A DNA stretch of 64,000 nucleotides, taken from assembly GCA_965218715.1 (NCBI GenBank), contig CBDCLY010000011.1, positions 3,826-67,825 of the forward strand, written 5' to 3'. The notes below the pieces were generated by a model. That model ran no database searches and was not told the DNA's origin. It saw only the letters and a list, made by a program, of their open reading frames with translations. Made by a program: the position numbers and the translations under genes. Below, in pieces: positions 9,101 to 17,864 of the stretch (position 1 is the stretch's first letter; the number at the start of each line of letters is the position of its first letter). This stretch comes from CBDCLY01 sp965218715. Its GTDB lineage: Bacteria; Bacteroidota; Bacteroidia; Flavobacteriales_E; Vicingaceae.

Positions 9101-9675
9101 AAATAGGACTCTTTTTTGGCACCTATAATCCGGTTCATGTTGGCCACATGGTGATTGCCAATTACATGGTAGAATTTACCGATCTGGATCAAGTTTGGAT
9201 GGTAGTTACCCCACAAAATCCTTTCAAGCAAAAGGACAGCATGTTAAAAGATTATGATCGATTGCATTTGGTTAGGCTTGCCATTGATGATGACCCAAGA
9301 ATACAGGTATCTGATATAGAATTTTCCTTATCGCAACCTAATTACACCAGCACAACACTGGCCTTTTTAAAAGAAAAATTTCCCAAGAATGATTTTGCGC
9401 TCATAATGGGTGCAGATAATCTAAATCATTTTCACAAATGGAAAAACCATCAATCAATTATTGATGAGCATGAACTGTATGTGTACCCAAGAATGGAATC
9501 AAATGAAGGTGGCGAGTTAAGGCATCATTATAAGGTAAACTATGTAGAAGCTCCAGTAATGAAAATTAGCTCATCATTTATTCGTAAAGCAATTGCAGAA
9601 GGCAAGAAAGTGACTCACTATATGCCTAAAGCTGTTGCCAGTTATGTGGATGAAATGAATTTTTTTAAAGCTTAG
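9097..9675 (+). CDS. nadD: Nicotinate-nucleotide adenylyltransferase
   Basis: The product has 192 residues. It transfers AMP from ATP to nicotinate mononucleotide to make deamido-NAD in NAD biosynthesis. The nucleotidyltransferase motif GTYNPVHVGHMVI (HxGH) is at residues 9-21, and the C-terminal ISSSFIRKAIAEGK matches the ISSTxIR motif. NYTSTTLAFLKEKFPKNDFALIMGADN lies between them as in NadD. The ATG overlaps the gmk stop (ATGA). The gene is convergent with purQ with only six bases between stops. Confidence 0.96.
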   Translation: MKIGLFFGTYNPVHVGHMVIANYMVEFTDLDQVWMVVTPQNPFKQKDSMLKDYDRLHLVRLAIDDDPRIQVSDIEFSLSQPNYTSTTLAFLKEKFPKNDFALIMGADNLNHFHKWKNHQSIIDEHELYVYPRMESNEGGELRHHYKVNYVEAPVMKISSSFIRKAIAEGKKVTHYMPKAVASYVDEMNFFKA

Positions 9676-9681
9676 CTTGGT

Positions 9682-10374
9682 TTAAGCCATTACCTTATTA
9701 AGTACAGATTGTAAGATTGCAAGACCATCTGTATTCCCTAAAGTATCATCAGCCGCTCTTTCAGGATGTGGCATCATTCCAAATACATTCCCTTGCTTAT
9801 TGCAGACACCAGCAATGTTATTCAAAGATCCATTTGGATTTGATTCAGGGCTTAAATTTCCATTTTCATCACAATAGCGATAAATCACTTGTTGATTGTC
9901 TTCGATTTCTTTGAGCAAATCTTCAGGTGCAAAAAACCTTCCTTCTGCATGCGCAATTGGAATCTTTAAAACAGCACTAGGGTCAACATTTTGATTGATA
10001 ATAGAGTTTTGGTTAGCAGCCTTCAAGAATACATTTTTACAAGTGAATTTTTGATGATTGTTATGCAACAAAGTCCCTGGTAATAAATTTGACTCACATA
10101 AAATCTGAAATCCATTGCAAATTCCCATGACATAGCCGCCGTTTTCTGCATGCTTCACCACAGCTTTCATGATGGGGGAATAATTGGCAATTGCGCCAGA
10201 CCTAAGATAATCACCATATGAAAAACCTCCTGGCAATACAATGAAGTCAGCTCCTTGCAAATCATGGTCTTTGTGCCATAAATTAACCACTTCGCAGTCC
10301 ATTATTTCTGAAAGTACATAGATCATGTCTTGATCGCAATTGGATCCAGGGAATGTGATTACACCAAACTTCAT
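9682..10374 (-). CDS. purQ: Phosphoribosylformylglycinamidine synthase, glutaminase subunit
   Basis: The product has 230 residues starting MKFGVITFPGSNCDQD; a TTG three codons upstream is less likely. It supplies ammonia from glutamine to PurL in step four of purine synthesis. The nucleophile elbow is GYVMGICNGFQIL (Cys about 88) and the catalytic His-Glu pair is in MMPHPERA near the C-terminus. It is a stand-alone PurQ, so PurS and the small PurL should be encoded elsewhere. purD lies 1.2 kb away. Confidence 0.96.
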   Translation of the reverse strand: MKFGVITFPGSNCDQDMIYVLSEIMDCEVVNLWHKDHDLQGADFIVLPGGFSYGDYLRSGAIANYSPIMKAVVKHAENGGYVMGICNGFQILCESNLLPGTLLHNNHQKFTCKNVFLKAANQNSIINQNVDPSAVLKIPIAHAEGRFFAPEDLLKEIEDNQQVIYRYCDENGNLSPESNPNGSLNNIAGVCNKQGNVFGMMPHPERAADDTLGNTDGLAILQSVLNKVMA

Positions 10375-10434
10375 AGTCAAATATTAAGTTTCAAAATTAC
10401 AGTTTTAAGCGCAAAATTTAATGCTCAATTCGCA

Positions 10435-11358
10435 TTATCCTAAATTTATCCAGGATAAATAAATCAAATGAAGGATGATTAATGATTCTGCCAACCATGG
10501 GCGTTTCATCTTTTCCAACAGGGGTGTTAATAGGAATATTAATGCAAGCATTAGTCCACCAAAATAGCTCGGCTCTTGAAAGCAAACAACAGAGATTAAG
10601 GAAATGATTAATACGCCAAGAACAAGAACCAATTGGTTCCTTAAATGAACCACCAAAGAAGAGCGAATCATGAAAAACCCAACCGCTGCAAATAATCCAT
10701 AAAGCAATAAGATCAAATCCGAACTCATTGGCAAACCAAAGGAAAACTCTAAACTGGTTTGAGAAATTAAGTCCTTAGAAAATGGGATCCCTTTCAACAA
10801 GAAAAGCGATGAAAAGTAATACAAACCTGGCAGCAAACTTCCTATTCCTAAGATTAAGTAATCTCTCAACTGGAAGGGTCTCAATATCGCTAATGCGAAA
10901 TAGACGGTTAGCAAGTAAGCCAAAGAAGGTAGGTAAAAAAGACTGGCTATTCCCATAAGAATCCCTTGCCCAAATAGGTTCAATCGAATGCTACTTTGTT
11001 TCTGAATTTTAAAAAACAAAATGAACAAAAGACTCAATAAGCTTAAGAATAGAAGAAAAGAAGTATTTAAAAGCACTTGTGGGGCAAGAGAAACAAAAAC
11101 CGCCATGTAAACTAAACTAAAGACAAAGTTGCCTTTTATCAATTTCAAGCGCTTGGCCAATTGTTGGCACAAATAGAAATTAAATCCAAGCACAATTGTA
11201 TTCACTATTACTTCAATTAAGGGATGTAAATCATCGAATACACTTGTATAAGATGAGTTATCGTTTGACAAAAACTGCCATACCGCAATCAGAATCGCAA
11301 TGCTTGATGACAGTCCAAGGAATATTGTACCGATAAAAGAAGATTGAAGTGCTTTCAC
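10435..11358 (-). CDS. DUF6427-like polytopic membrane protein
   Basis: The product has 307 residues from a GTG start and is very hydrophobic, with roughly eight to ten membrane spans and short basic loops (KRLKLIKGN, KMKRPW). FLYLPSLAYLLTVYFALAILRPFQLRDYL-type segments recall the DUF6427 family of Flavobacteriia, which is found near purine and pyrimidine salvage genes. No enzymatic motif is visible and function is unknown. It is divergent from the small DUF6341-like gene, and the two families tend to be neighbours. The family assignment rests on recognition and not on a search. Confidence 0.7.
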   Translation of the reverse strand: MKALQSSFIGTIFLGLSSSIAILIAVWQFLSNDNSSYTSVFDDLHPLIEVIVNTIVLGFNFYLCQQLAKRLKLIKGNFVFSLVYMAVFVSLAPQVLLNTSFLLFLSLLSLLFILFFKIQKQSSIRLNLFGQGILMGIASLFYLPSLAYLLTVYFALAILRPFQLRDYLILGIGSLLPGLYYFSSLFLLKGIPFSKDLISQTSLEFSFGLPMSSDLILLLYGLFAAVGFFMIRSSLVVHLRNQLVLVLGVLIISLISVVCFQEPSYFGGLMLALIFLLTPLLEKMKRPWLAESLIILHLIYLSWINLG

Positions 11359-11409
11359 AAAATTTATTAATCCTAGAACGAAGTTAATTCATTCACTCAT
11401 TTTATTTAA

Positions 11410-11417
11410 TACCTTTG
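11410..11417 (+). promoter_or_regulatory. Candidate -7 element TACCTTTG upstream of the DUF6341-like gene
   Basis: Fits TAnnTTTG and lies 19 bases before the ATG at 11437, in the intergenic gap between two divergent genes. No clear TTG -33 partner is present. Confidence 0.4.
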
Positions 11418-11436
11418 GGGTACAAATTTGAACACT

Positions 11437-11622
11437 ATGACTTGGAATGATTTTGTTTACGGATTAGGTGATTTATTAGAGGCTTCTTTTGCTGTATTAC
11501 CTGCTTTAGGAAACCTACCTAATATTTTATTCTCTTTGGTAATCTTTGGAGGCTTGGTTTATTGGATCCTTGAATTGAATAAATACAGAGCTCAAGCCAA
11601 ACAAACTGGAGGAGTTGAGTAA
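11437..11622 (+). CDS. Small single-pass membrane protein, DUF6341-like
   Basis: The product has 61 residues from ATG 11437; a TTG nine bases upstream is possible. Pattern: an amphipathic N-terminus MTWNDFVYGLGDLLEASF, then one hydrophobic span (NILFSLVIFGGLVYWIL), then a basic tail NKYRAQAKQ. Length and the VYWILELNKY-type ending resemble DUF6341 proteins of Flavobacteriia, usually near purD or a DUF6427 gene as here. Function unknown. It abuts the purD stop directly: its TAA ends at 11622 and purD ends at 11623. Confidence 0.7.
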   Translation: MTWNDFVYGLGDLLEASFAVLPALGNLPNILFSLVIFGGLVYWILELNKYRAQAKQTGGVE

Positions 11623-12897
11623 TTAACTCAAATCCTTTCCAATGTCTTTTCTATAATATTTTCCTTCAAACTGAATTTGATTGGCCATTCTAAATGAATG
11701 ATTCAACGCATCTTGCATGTTTTCGCTCATCGAACTAAGCGCAAGCACTCGGCCTCCATTTGTAAGAACGGTATTGTTTTCCAGCTTGGTACCAGCATGG
11801 AATATCATGGTGTCTTTTGAGTTTTCAAGGCCTGTGATTTCAAATCCCTTTTGATAAGTTTCAGGATAACCTCCTGAAACTAACATTACTGTAACTGCAT
11901 ATTGATCGCTTAATTTCAGGTCCTGACTTTTTAAGTCCCCTTTTCCGCATGCAATTAAATGTTCTCCAAAGTCAGATTTAATTCTTGGCATCACTACCTC
12001 TGTTTCCGGATCACCCATTCTAACATTGTATTCAATTACAAAGGGTTCATTATTTACAATCATTAGGCCTATGAAAACAAAACCTTTATAATCGAATTTT
12101 TCTTCTTGCAAGCCTTTCACGGTTGGTAAAACAACACGTTCTTCTATCTTCTTTGCTAAATGCTTGTCCATAAATGGAACCGGGGAAACTGCTCCCATTC
12201 CACCAGTATTAAGGCCGGTGTCTCCTTCTCCAATTCTTTTGTAATCTTTAGCCTCTGGAAGAATTAAATAATCATTGCCGTCTGTTAATACAAAAACAGA
12301 CATTTCGATTCCATCCAAAAACTCCTCAATGACTACCTTTTCGCTTGCCTTTCCAAATTTTTGGTCTTGCAACATGTTTCGGAGCTCTTTTTTTGCCTCT
12401 TCTAAATCTTCAAGAATTAAAACTCCCTTTCCTGCAGCCAATCCGTCTGCTTTTAAAACATAAGGAGGCTTTAAAGTGTTCAAAAATTGCAATCCATCAT
12501 CCAAATTTTCTTTGGTGAAACTTGCATATTGGGCAGTAGGAACCTTATACTTTTGCATAAATGCTTTTGCATAATCTTTACTTCCCTCCAACTGTGCACC
12601 AGCCTGATCAGGCCCAATAATTAATAAATTAGAAAAGTCTTTGTCGGCTTTCAAGTTATTTACTAGACCATCAACCAAGGGGGCTTCTGGGCCAACCACT
12701 AATAGACCAATCTCATGCTCATTTATCAGGCGCTTAACAGCTTCAAGATCGGAAACATTAACACTAAGGTTATGCCCAATTGTTGAAGTGCCAGCATTCC
12801 CAGGCGCTATATAGATTTTATCAATTTTAGTGCTTTCTTGAATTTTCCATGCTAAAGCATGTTCACGTCCTCCAGAACCTAGAATTAGGCAATTCAT
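11623..12897 (-). CDS. purD: Phosphoribosylamine--glycine ligase (GARS)
   Basis: The product has 424 residues, the usual length. It joins phosphoribosylamine and glycine with ATP in step two of purine synthesis. MNCLILGSGGREHALAWKI is the standard N-terminus. The ATP-grasp part includes YVLKADGLAAGKGVLIL, EEFLDGIEMSVFVLTDG and GLNTGGMGAVSPVPF, and FVIEYNVRMGDPETEVVMPR is the GARS signature with metal ligands. It is the last of a minus-strand series after sucA, sucB and a small secreted protein, with nine bases to the upstream gene, so read-through transcription is likely. Confidence 0.97.
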   Translation of the reverse strand: MNCLILGSGGREHALAWKIQESTKIDKIYIAPGNAGTSTIGHNLSVNVSDLEAVKRLINEHEIGLLVVGPEAPLVDGLVNNLKADKDFSNLLIIGPDQAGAQLEGSKDYAKAFMQKYKVPTAQYASFTKENLDDGLQFLNTLKPPYVLKADGLAAGKGVLILEDLEEAKKELRNMLQDQKFGKASEKVVIEEFLDGIEMSVFVLTDGNDYLILPEAKDYKRIGEGDTGLNTGGMGAVSPVPFMDKHLAKKIEERVVLPTVKGLQEEKFDYKGFVFIGLMIVNNEPFVIEYNVRMGDPETEVVMPRIKSDFGEHLIACGKGDLKSQDLKLSDQYAVTVMLVSGGYPETYQKGFEITGLENSKDTMIFHAGTKLENNTVLTNGGRVLALSSMSENMQDALNHSFRMANQIQFEGKYYRKDIGKDLS

Positions 12898-12906
12898 ATG
12901 TGCTAT

Positions 12907-13359
12907 TTATTTGTATTCTTCGTACTCACCTGTCATTGTTTTCAGGTAAGATTTATCGTAAACGAAACCAGAGCTGGCATTTTTGAGAAAAACTTTTGCC
13001 ACAGTGGGTGCTAAAAATTCATCATCAGTCATTTCAAATAGATCGATGTCCAACTGAAAAAAGTATTGCCCGCTATCTTCGTCTTTAGCAATGGTGTTTA
13101 TTCCTACCGTTTTTTTGATAAAACCCAATTTCGAAAAGGAAACATTGTAGATATGTCCTAAAGGGAGACGTAATCGATAAGAGCCGTTTTTTGGTGTAAT
13201 AAAATCCATCAAGATTTTATTGTCTTGCACCACTTCAATCTCGATGTTTCCAAGTGTTTTCTTTTCATTCATCACTCGCCCATGAACGGTAACTTCTCCG
13301 CTTTGAGCCCAAGAGCTCATTCCAATACTTAAAACAAATAAGGTGATTATTAATCTCAT
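12907..13359 (-). CDS. Secreted carboxypeptidase-regulatory-like (beta-sandwich) protein
   Basis: The product has 150 residues with a signal peptide (residues 1-18, cut after MSSWAQ). The mature part starts with GEVTVHGRVMNEKKTLGNIEIEV, the opening strands of a carboxypeptidase-D regulatory/CnaB-like fold, and continues with GSYRLRLPLGHIYNVSFSKLGF, the typical second half. The C-terminal 45 residues have no recognisable motif. It is probably periplasmic or outer-membrane associated. It sits between sucB and purD with about 10-base gaps on both sides, an unexpected place for an envelope protein. Confidence 0.75.
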   Translation of the reverse strand: MRLIITLFVLSIGMSSWAQSGEVTVHGRVMNEKKTLGNIEIEVVQDNKILMDFITPKNGSYRLRLPLGHIYNVSFSKLGFIKKTVGINTIAKDEDSGQYFFQLDIDLFEMTDDEFLAPTVAKVFLKNASSGFVYDKSYLKTMTGEYEEYK

Positions 13360-13370
13360 ACAATCCTATT

Positions 13371-14600
13371 TTATAGGCCCAATAAAACTTCCTCTGGATT
13401 TTTCCCTCCAAAAATAATCCTACTTGGGTTTTCTATCATTTCTTTTATTTTCACTAAAAAGCTTACCGATTCTTTGCCATCAATAATTCGATGATCGTAA
13501 GACATTGCAACATACATGATCGGTCTAATTTTTACTTCGCCATTAACGGCCATTGGTCGGTCTACAATATTATGCATCCCTAAAATAGCTGATTGCGGTG
13601 GATTAATAATTGGCGTGCTCATCATTGAACCAAAAACCCCACCATTTGTAATGGTAAATGTTCCGCCAGTCATTTCATCAATGGATATTTTACCATCTCT
13701 AGCCTTAATGGCCAATCGTTTAATATCGGCCTCAATTTCTGCCAAGGACATTTGTTCAGCATTTCTTACAACTGGAACCATTAAACCTTTTGGACTACTT
13801 ACGGCTATTCCAATATCTGCATAATCATGATAAACGATTTCATTTCCATCTATCATCGCGTTCACCGCAGGGAAAGCGTTCAATGCTTCTGTAACGGCCT
13901 TTGTAAAAAAGGACATGAAGCCAAGATTTACATCATGGTGTTCTCTAAACTTATCTTTGTACCGCGCTCTTAATTCTTTCACAGCACTCATGTCAATTTC
14001 ATTGAAAGTAGTAAGCATTGCAGTGTCGTTTTTAACACTTACCAATCGTTCGCCAACCTTTCTTCTGAGAGATGACATTTTCTCTCTTTTTTGATCTCTT
14101 GTGCCTCCCCAACCTTGGATATCTCCACTTGGAATTCCAGCAGCTAATGCAGCTTGAACATCTTTTTTAACTATGCGACCGCCATTGCCACTGCCCTTAA
14201 TCTGACTCGCTGAAATCTGATTGGATTCCATCATTTTCTTGGCTACAGGTGATGCATTTTCAATTTGAGAATTGCTAGAAGTTTTCGATGCTGCTTGTTT
14301 CGGCTCATCCTTAACAGGTTCTGGTTTTGCTGGAGTTTCTTTCTGTACTTCCCCTTCTGGTGCTTTTGCACTGGTATCTATTAAAGCAACCACATTACCT
14401 ACTTCAACGGTATCCCCTTCTTCAGCTTTAAGCTGAATACTTCCGGCCACTGGCGCTGTTAATTCAAGTGTCGCCTTATCGGAATCGATTTCCGCAATCA
14501 CATCATCGATTGCAACGTAATCTCCTTCAGCTACCAGCCAAGTAGCTATATCCACTTCTGAAATGGATTCTCCAGGACTAGGGACTTTTACTTCTTCCAT
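13371..14600 (-). CDS. sucB: 2-oxoglutarate dehydrogenase E2 (dihydrolipoyl succinyltransferase)
   Basis: The product has 409 residues from ATG 14600, four bases after the sucA stop. The lipoyl domain (about 1-75) has the lysine motif EIDSDKATLEL. An Ala/Pro/Lys/Glu-rich linker follows, then a peripheral subunit-binding domain (about 115-150, ASPVAKKMMESNQIS...GGRIVKKDV), then the acyltransferase domain with the catalytic SYDHRIIDGKES motif near the C-terminus. It passes the succinyl group from E1 to CoA in the TCA cycle. The lipoyl-lysine depends on LipB and LipA, both encoded at 50-52 kb. Confidence 0.97.
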   Translation of the reverse strand: MEEVKVPSPGESISEVDIATWLVAEGDYVAIDDVIAEIDSDKATLELTAPVAGSIQLKAEEGDTVEVGNVVALIDTSAKAPEGEVQKETPAKPEPVKDEPKQAASKTSSNSQIENASPVAKKMMESNQISASQIKGSGNGGRIVKKDVQAALAAGIPSGDIQGWGGTRDQKREKMSSLRRKVGERLVSVKNDTAMLTTFNEIDMSAVKELRARYKDKFREHHDVNLGFMSFFTKAVTEALNAFPAVNAMIDGNEIVYHDYADIGIAVSSPKGLMVPVVRNAEQMSLAEIEADIKRLAIKARDGKISIDEMTGGTFTITNGGVFGSMMSTPIINPPQSAILGMHNIVDRPMAVNGEVKIRPIMYVAMSYDHRIIDGKESVSFLVKIKEMIENPSRIIFGGKNPEEVLLGL

Positions 14601-14604
14601 TGTT

Positions 14605-17364
14605 TTATTTTTTAGACTTTTTATTTCCAAAAGTCAATGCACTTTCAATAATTGATTCTTGTCGTTTTCCAAATACCAAGGCTGAGCCTGAGGCAGGACT
14701 TGCACTTGCATGTCTTGCCAATACGTTCCATTCTAATTTTGGTTTTGTACTAGCCTTTAAATATCTCCAAGCACCCATGTTTTCTGGTTCTTCTTGAACC
14801 CAAACTAAATTCTTTAAGCCCTTGTAGCCATTCAATTGTTTTTCTAACTGTTTCTCTGGGAAAGGATACAATTGTTCTATTCGGATAATTGCAGTATTCT
14901 TTATTCCCCTTTTATTTCTTTCTGCCAAGAGTTCATAATAGATTTTTCCAGAACAACACAGTACCGTTTCTACAGCCTTTGCTTCAACTTGTTCATCTGG
15001 AATTAATTCCAAGAATTTTCCTTTTGCCAAATCATCAATGCTTGATACCACTTCTGGGTGTCTTAATAAGCTCTTAGGGGTGAAAACAATTAAAGGTGTT
15101 CTAAACTCTCTTTTCAATTGGCGTCTAAGCACATGATAAAAGTTGGCTGGAGTGGTTGCATTTACGATTTGCATATTCAAATCAGCTGATAAGGTTAGAA
15201 AACGTTCTAGTCTAGCACTAGAATGTTCTGCACCTTGTCCTTCATAACCGTGAGGCAATAACATCACCAAACCGCTTTTACTTCTCCATTTGTCTTCAGC
15301 ACTCGATAGAAACTGGTCAATAATTATCTGTGCCCCATTGTTGAAATCACCAAATTGAGCTTCCCAGATTGGCAATGCATTTGGCGAAGCCATTGAGTAA
15401 CCATATTCAAATCCTAGAACACCATATTCAGATAAATTCGAATTGTAAATGTTAAATTTTGCTTGCTTAGGGGAAACATGATCTAAGGGAATGTATTCTT
15501 TTTCAGAATCCTCTAATTTTAAAACAGCGTGACGGTGTGAGAAGGTTCCCCTTTCCACATCTTGTCCAGAAATACGAACTGGATGACCCTCGTCTAACAA
15601 AGTAGCATAGGCCAATAATTCAGCCATTCCCCAATCTAGTCGATTCTCTTCAACCATTCGCTTTCTGTCATCCATTAGTTTTCTCGATTTCTTAAAGAAA
15701 TTGAGATCATCACTTAAGGAAGTAATGGATTTGGCAATGCTTAAAAGTTTCTTTTTAGGAAATCCAGTTTCTGGAGACTGAAGAAAATCATCCTCATTTG
15801 AAGCACGGATTCCATCCCATGTTTTTGCCAAGAAATGTGAAATGAATGCTTTATCTATTTGTTTCGATTCTTTCAATCGATCTTGAAGCATTTCATTGAA
15901 AATCTTTTTATTTTCTTCTGCCTCTTTGCTTGAAATTATACCTGCTTTAGTCAGCTCCTCCAAATAAATTTCCCTCGGGTTTTTATGCTTTGCTATTGCT
16001 TTGTATAAAATAGGTTGGGTAAATCGTGGTTCGTCGCCTTCGTTATGGCCGTATTTTCGGTAACACAACAAATCAACAAAAACATCTTTTTTGTATTTAT
16101 TTCTGTATTCTAAAGCCAATTTAATCACGTGTACTACTGCCTCTACATCGTCTCCATTAACGTGAAAAACCGGGCACAATGTGACTTTAGCTACATCTGT
16201 GCAATAGGTGCTTGACCTGCCATCTAAATAGTTAGTAGTAAATCCTATCTGATTGTTAATGACAACATGAATGGTTCCGCCGGTATGATAGGCGTCCAAT
16301 TGAGCCATTTGCACAACCTCATATACGATTCCTTGTCCGGCAATTGATGCATCACCATGGATTAAAATAGGAGCAATTTTATCTACACTCCCCAAATACT
16401 CGTCTACTTTTGCTTTTGCAATGCCTTCCACAATTGGATCAACGGCTTCAAGGTGAGAAGGGTTAGGAGAAAGTGTCAACTTTACTTTTTTCCCAGAATC
16501 TGTTGTAACATCACTTGAATAACCGAGGTGATATTTTACATCACCGTCAAACAAATTGTCTTCGTATTCTTTACCTTCAAATTCACTAAAAATGGCATCA
16601 TAAGTTTTGTTGAAAATATTTGCCAAAACATTCAATCTGCCGCGATGAGCCATGCCCACCACAAATTCTTCAATGCCCATGGTTGCGCCCATTTCTATGA
16701 TGGCATCTAATGCAGGAATCAATGATTCTCCCCCTTCCAAAGAGAATCGCTTCTGCCCTACAAATTTCTTATGCAGAAATTGCTCAAACACGACAGCCTG
16801 ATTCAATTTGTGCAGCATGTACTTTTTTTCCTCTGAACTAAAAGAAGGACGATTTCTATTCTTTTCTAATTTGTCTTGAAGCCACTTTACCTTATCAGGT
16901 TTTCGCATGTACCTGTATTCAATTCCAATTGAACTGCAATAGGTTTCCTCTAAATGTTCAATGATTTCCTTCAGGGTAGTAGCTCCTAATCCAATTTCAG
17001 AAGCCGCTTGAAATTCTTGATTTAAATCTTCTTCACTCAAACCAAAGTTTTCTATGGCTAGAGTTGGAGTGTATTGCCTCCTATCGCGCACAGGATTTGT
17101 TTTGGTAAACAAGTGACCTCGAGTTCGGTAGCTATTGATTAGGTTGAGCACCTTGAATTCTTTGTCGAAATTTAGATTGGGCTCAAACACCCCACTTTTT
17201 CCATTAGAAACTGGTTCATCACCATAGTTGCTCCTGGCAAATTCGAAGCCCTCAAAAAAACGAAACCAACCTTCTTCGACAGACTGAGGATCCTTAAGGT
17301 AGTTTTGATAAATTTCTTCTACGGCAGAAACGTCCGCATTGCTTAGGTATGAATACTTATCCAT
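14605..17364 (-). CDS. sucA: 2-oxoglutarate dehydrogenase E1 component
   Basis: The product has 919 residues from ATG 17364, whose MDKYSYLSNADV opening matches the E1 N-terminal region; a TTG ten codons upstream is less likely. It is a thiamine-diphosphate decarboxylase of 2-oxoglutarate. Landmarks: FSLEGGESLIPALD near 215, the MAHRGRLNVL segment, LIHGDASIAGQGIVYEVVQMA with the ThDP/Mg site, VINNQIGFTTN, the YRKYGHNEGDEP motif, then a transketolase-like C-terminal half with LLPHGYEGQGAEHSSARLERF. It is directly followed by sucB. No E3 (lpd) gene is present here. Confidence 0.97.
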   Translation of the reverse strand: MDKYSYLSNADVSAVEEIYQNYLKDPQSVEEGWFRFFEGFEFARSNYGDEPVSNGKSGVFEPNLNFDKEFKVLNLINSYRTRGHLFTKTNPVRDRRQYTPTLAIENFGLSEEDLNQEFQAASEIGLGATTLKEIIEHLEETYCSSIGIEYRYMRKPDKVKWLQDKLEKNRNRPSFSSEEKKYMLHKLNQAVVFEQFLHKKFVGQKRFSLEGGESLIPALDAIIEMGATMGIEEFVVGMAHRGRLNVLANIFNKTYDAIFSEFEGKEYEDNLFDGDVKYHLGYSSDVTTDSGKKVKLTLSPNPSHLEAVDPIVEGIAKAKVDEYLGSVDKIAPILIHGDASIAGQGIVYEVVQMAQLDAYHTGGTIHVVINNQIGFTTNYLDGRSSTYCTDVAKVTLCPVFHVNGDDVEAVVHVIKLALEYRNKYKKDVFVDLLCYRKYGHNEGDEPRFTQPILYKAIAKHKNPREIYLEELTKAGIISSKEAEENKKIFNEMLQDRLKESKQIDKAFISHFLAKTWDGIRASNEDDFLQSPETGFPKKKLLSIAKSITSLSDDLNFFKKSRKLMDDRKRMVEENRLDWGMAELLAYATLLDEGHPVRISGQDVERGTFSHRHAVLKLEDSEKEYIPLDHVSPKQAKFNIYNSNLSEYGVLGFEYGYSMASPNALPIWEAQFGDFNNGAQIIIDQFLSSAEDKWRSKSGLVMLLPHGYEGQGAEHSSARLERFLTLSADLNMQIVNATTPANFYHVLRRQLKREFRTPLIVFTPKSLLRHPEVVSSIDDLAKGKFLELIPDEQVEAKAVETVLCCSGKIYYELLAERNKRGIKNTAIIRIEQLYPFPEKQLEKQLNGYKGLKNLVWVQEEPENMGAWRYLKASTKPKLEWNVLARHASASPASGSALVFGKRQESIIESALTFGNKKSKK

Positions 17365-17435
17365 ATAAAGATTTAATGGGCATATCGAAACCAAAATTAA
17401 CTAAATCAAATGGATTTAAAGGAAGAAGTATTGCC

Positions 17436-17807
17436 CTATAAAATTGTTTTATTGCTTTTAAAGTAAGCACGCAAAACTACCTTTTGAAATGCACGGGAGA
17501 GAATCAAATGAGCCAATTCATGAATGGGTTGTTCCTGAGAGTCCTCGAAAAGCACCCTTTTTACCTTTTCTTCTGGAATATCTATCGTATAAAGCACTGT
17601 AAATAAGCTGTTTATTTGATTTTCAACTAAATGAACCAACAGTGGACTTAAACGATTGATGAGGTAGTTCAAAGTATATTCCATGGGCTCAAAGTCAACT
17701 TCTTCCCCTATAGTATTCAAATCTTTATTCAACTGCTTTGCCAATTCATGAAATAACACCTCTTTGTCTTTCAATTGCTCTAGTTCTTCTATCTTAGCCA
17801 AGTTCAT
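17436..17807 (-). CDS. Conserved hypothetical protein
   Basis: The product has 123 residues from ATG 17807. A longer reading to 17909 would overlap the divergent epimerase start and add a low-complexity leader, so I prefer the shorter form. The protein is soluble and mainly helical, and I see no enzymatic motif. The middle reads LVENQINSLFTVLYTIDIPEEKVKRVL and the C-terminus HELAHLILSRAFQKVVLRAYF; this pattern recurs in Bacteroidota proteins of unknown function. It is upstream of sucA on the same strand, with a 70-base gap. Confidence 0.65.
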   Translation of the reverse strand: MNLAKIEELEQLKDKEVLFHELAKQLNKDLNTIGEEVDFEPMEYTLNYLINRLSPLLVHLVENQINSLFTVLYTIDIPEEKVKRVLFEDSQEQPIHELAHLILSRAFQKVVLRAYFKSNKTIL

Positions 17808-17864
17808 GAATTCAAAAGTATTGCGATTCTTTGAACTTTTATTCGCTAGAATTGTTTTTTTTAC

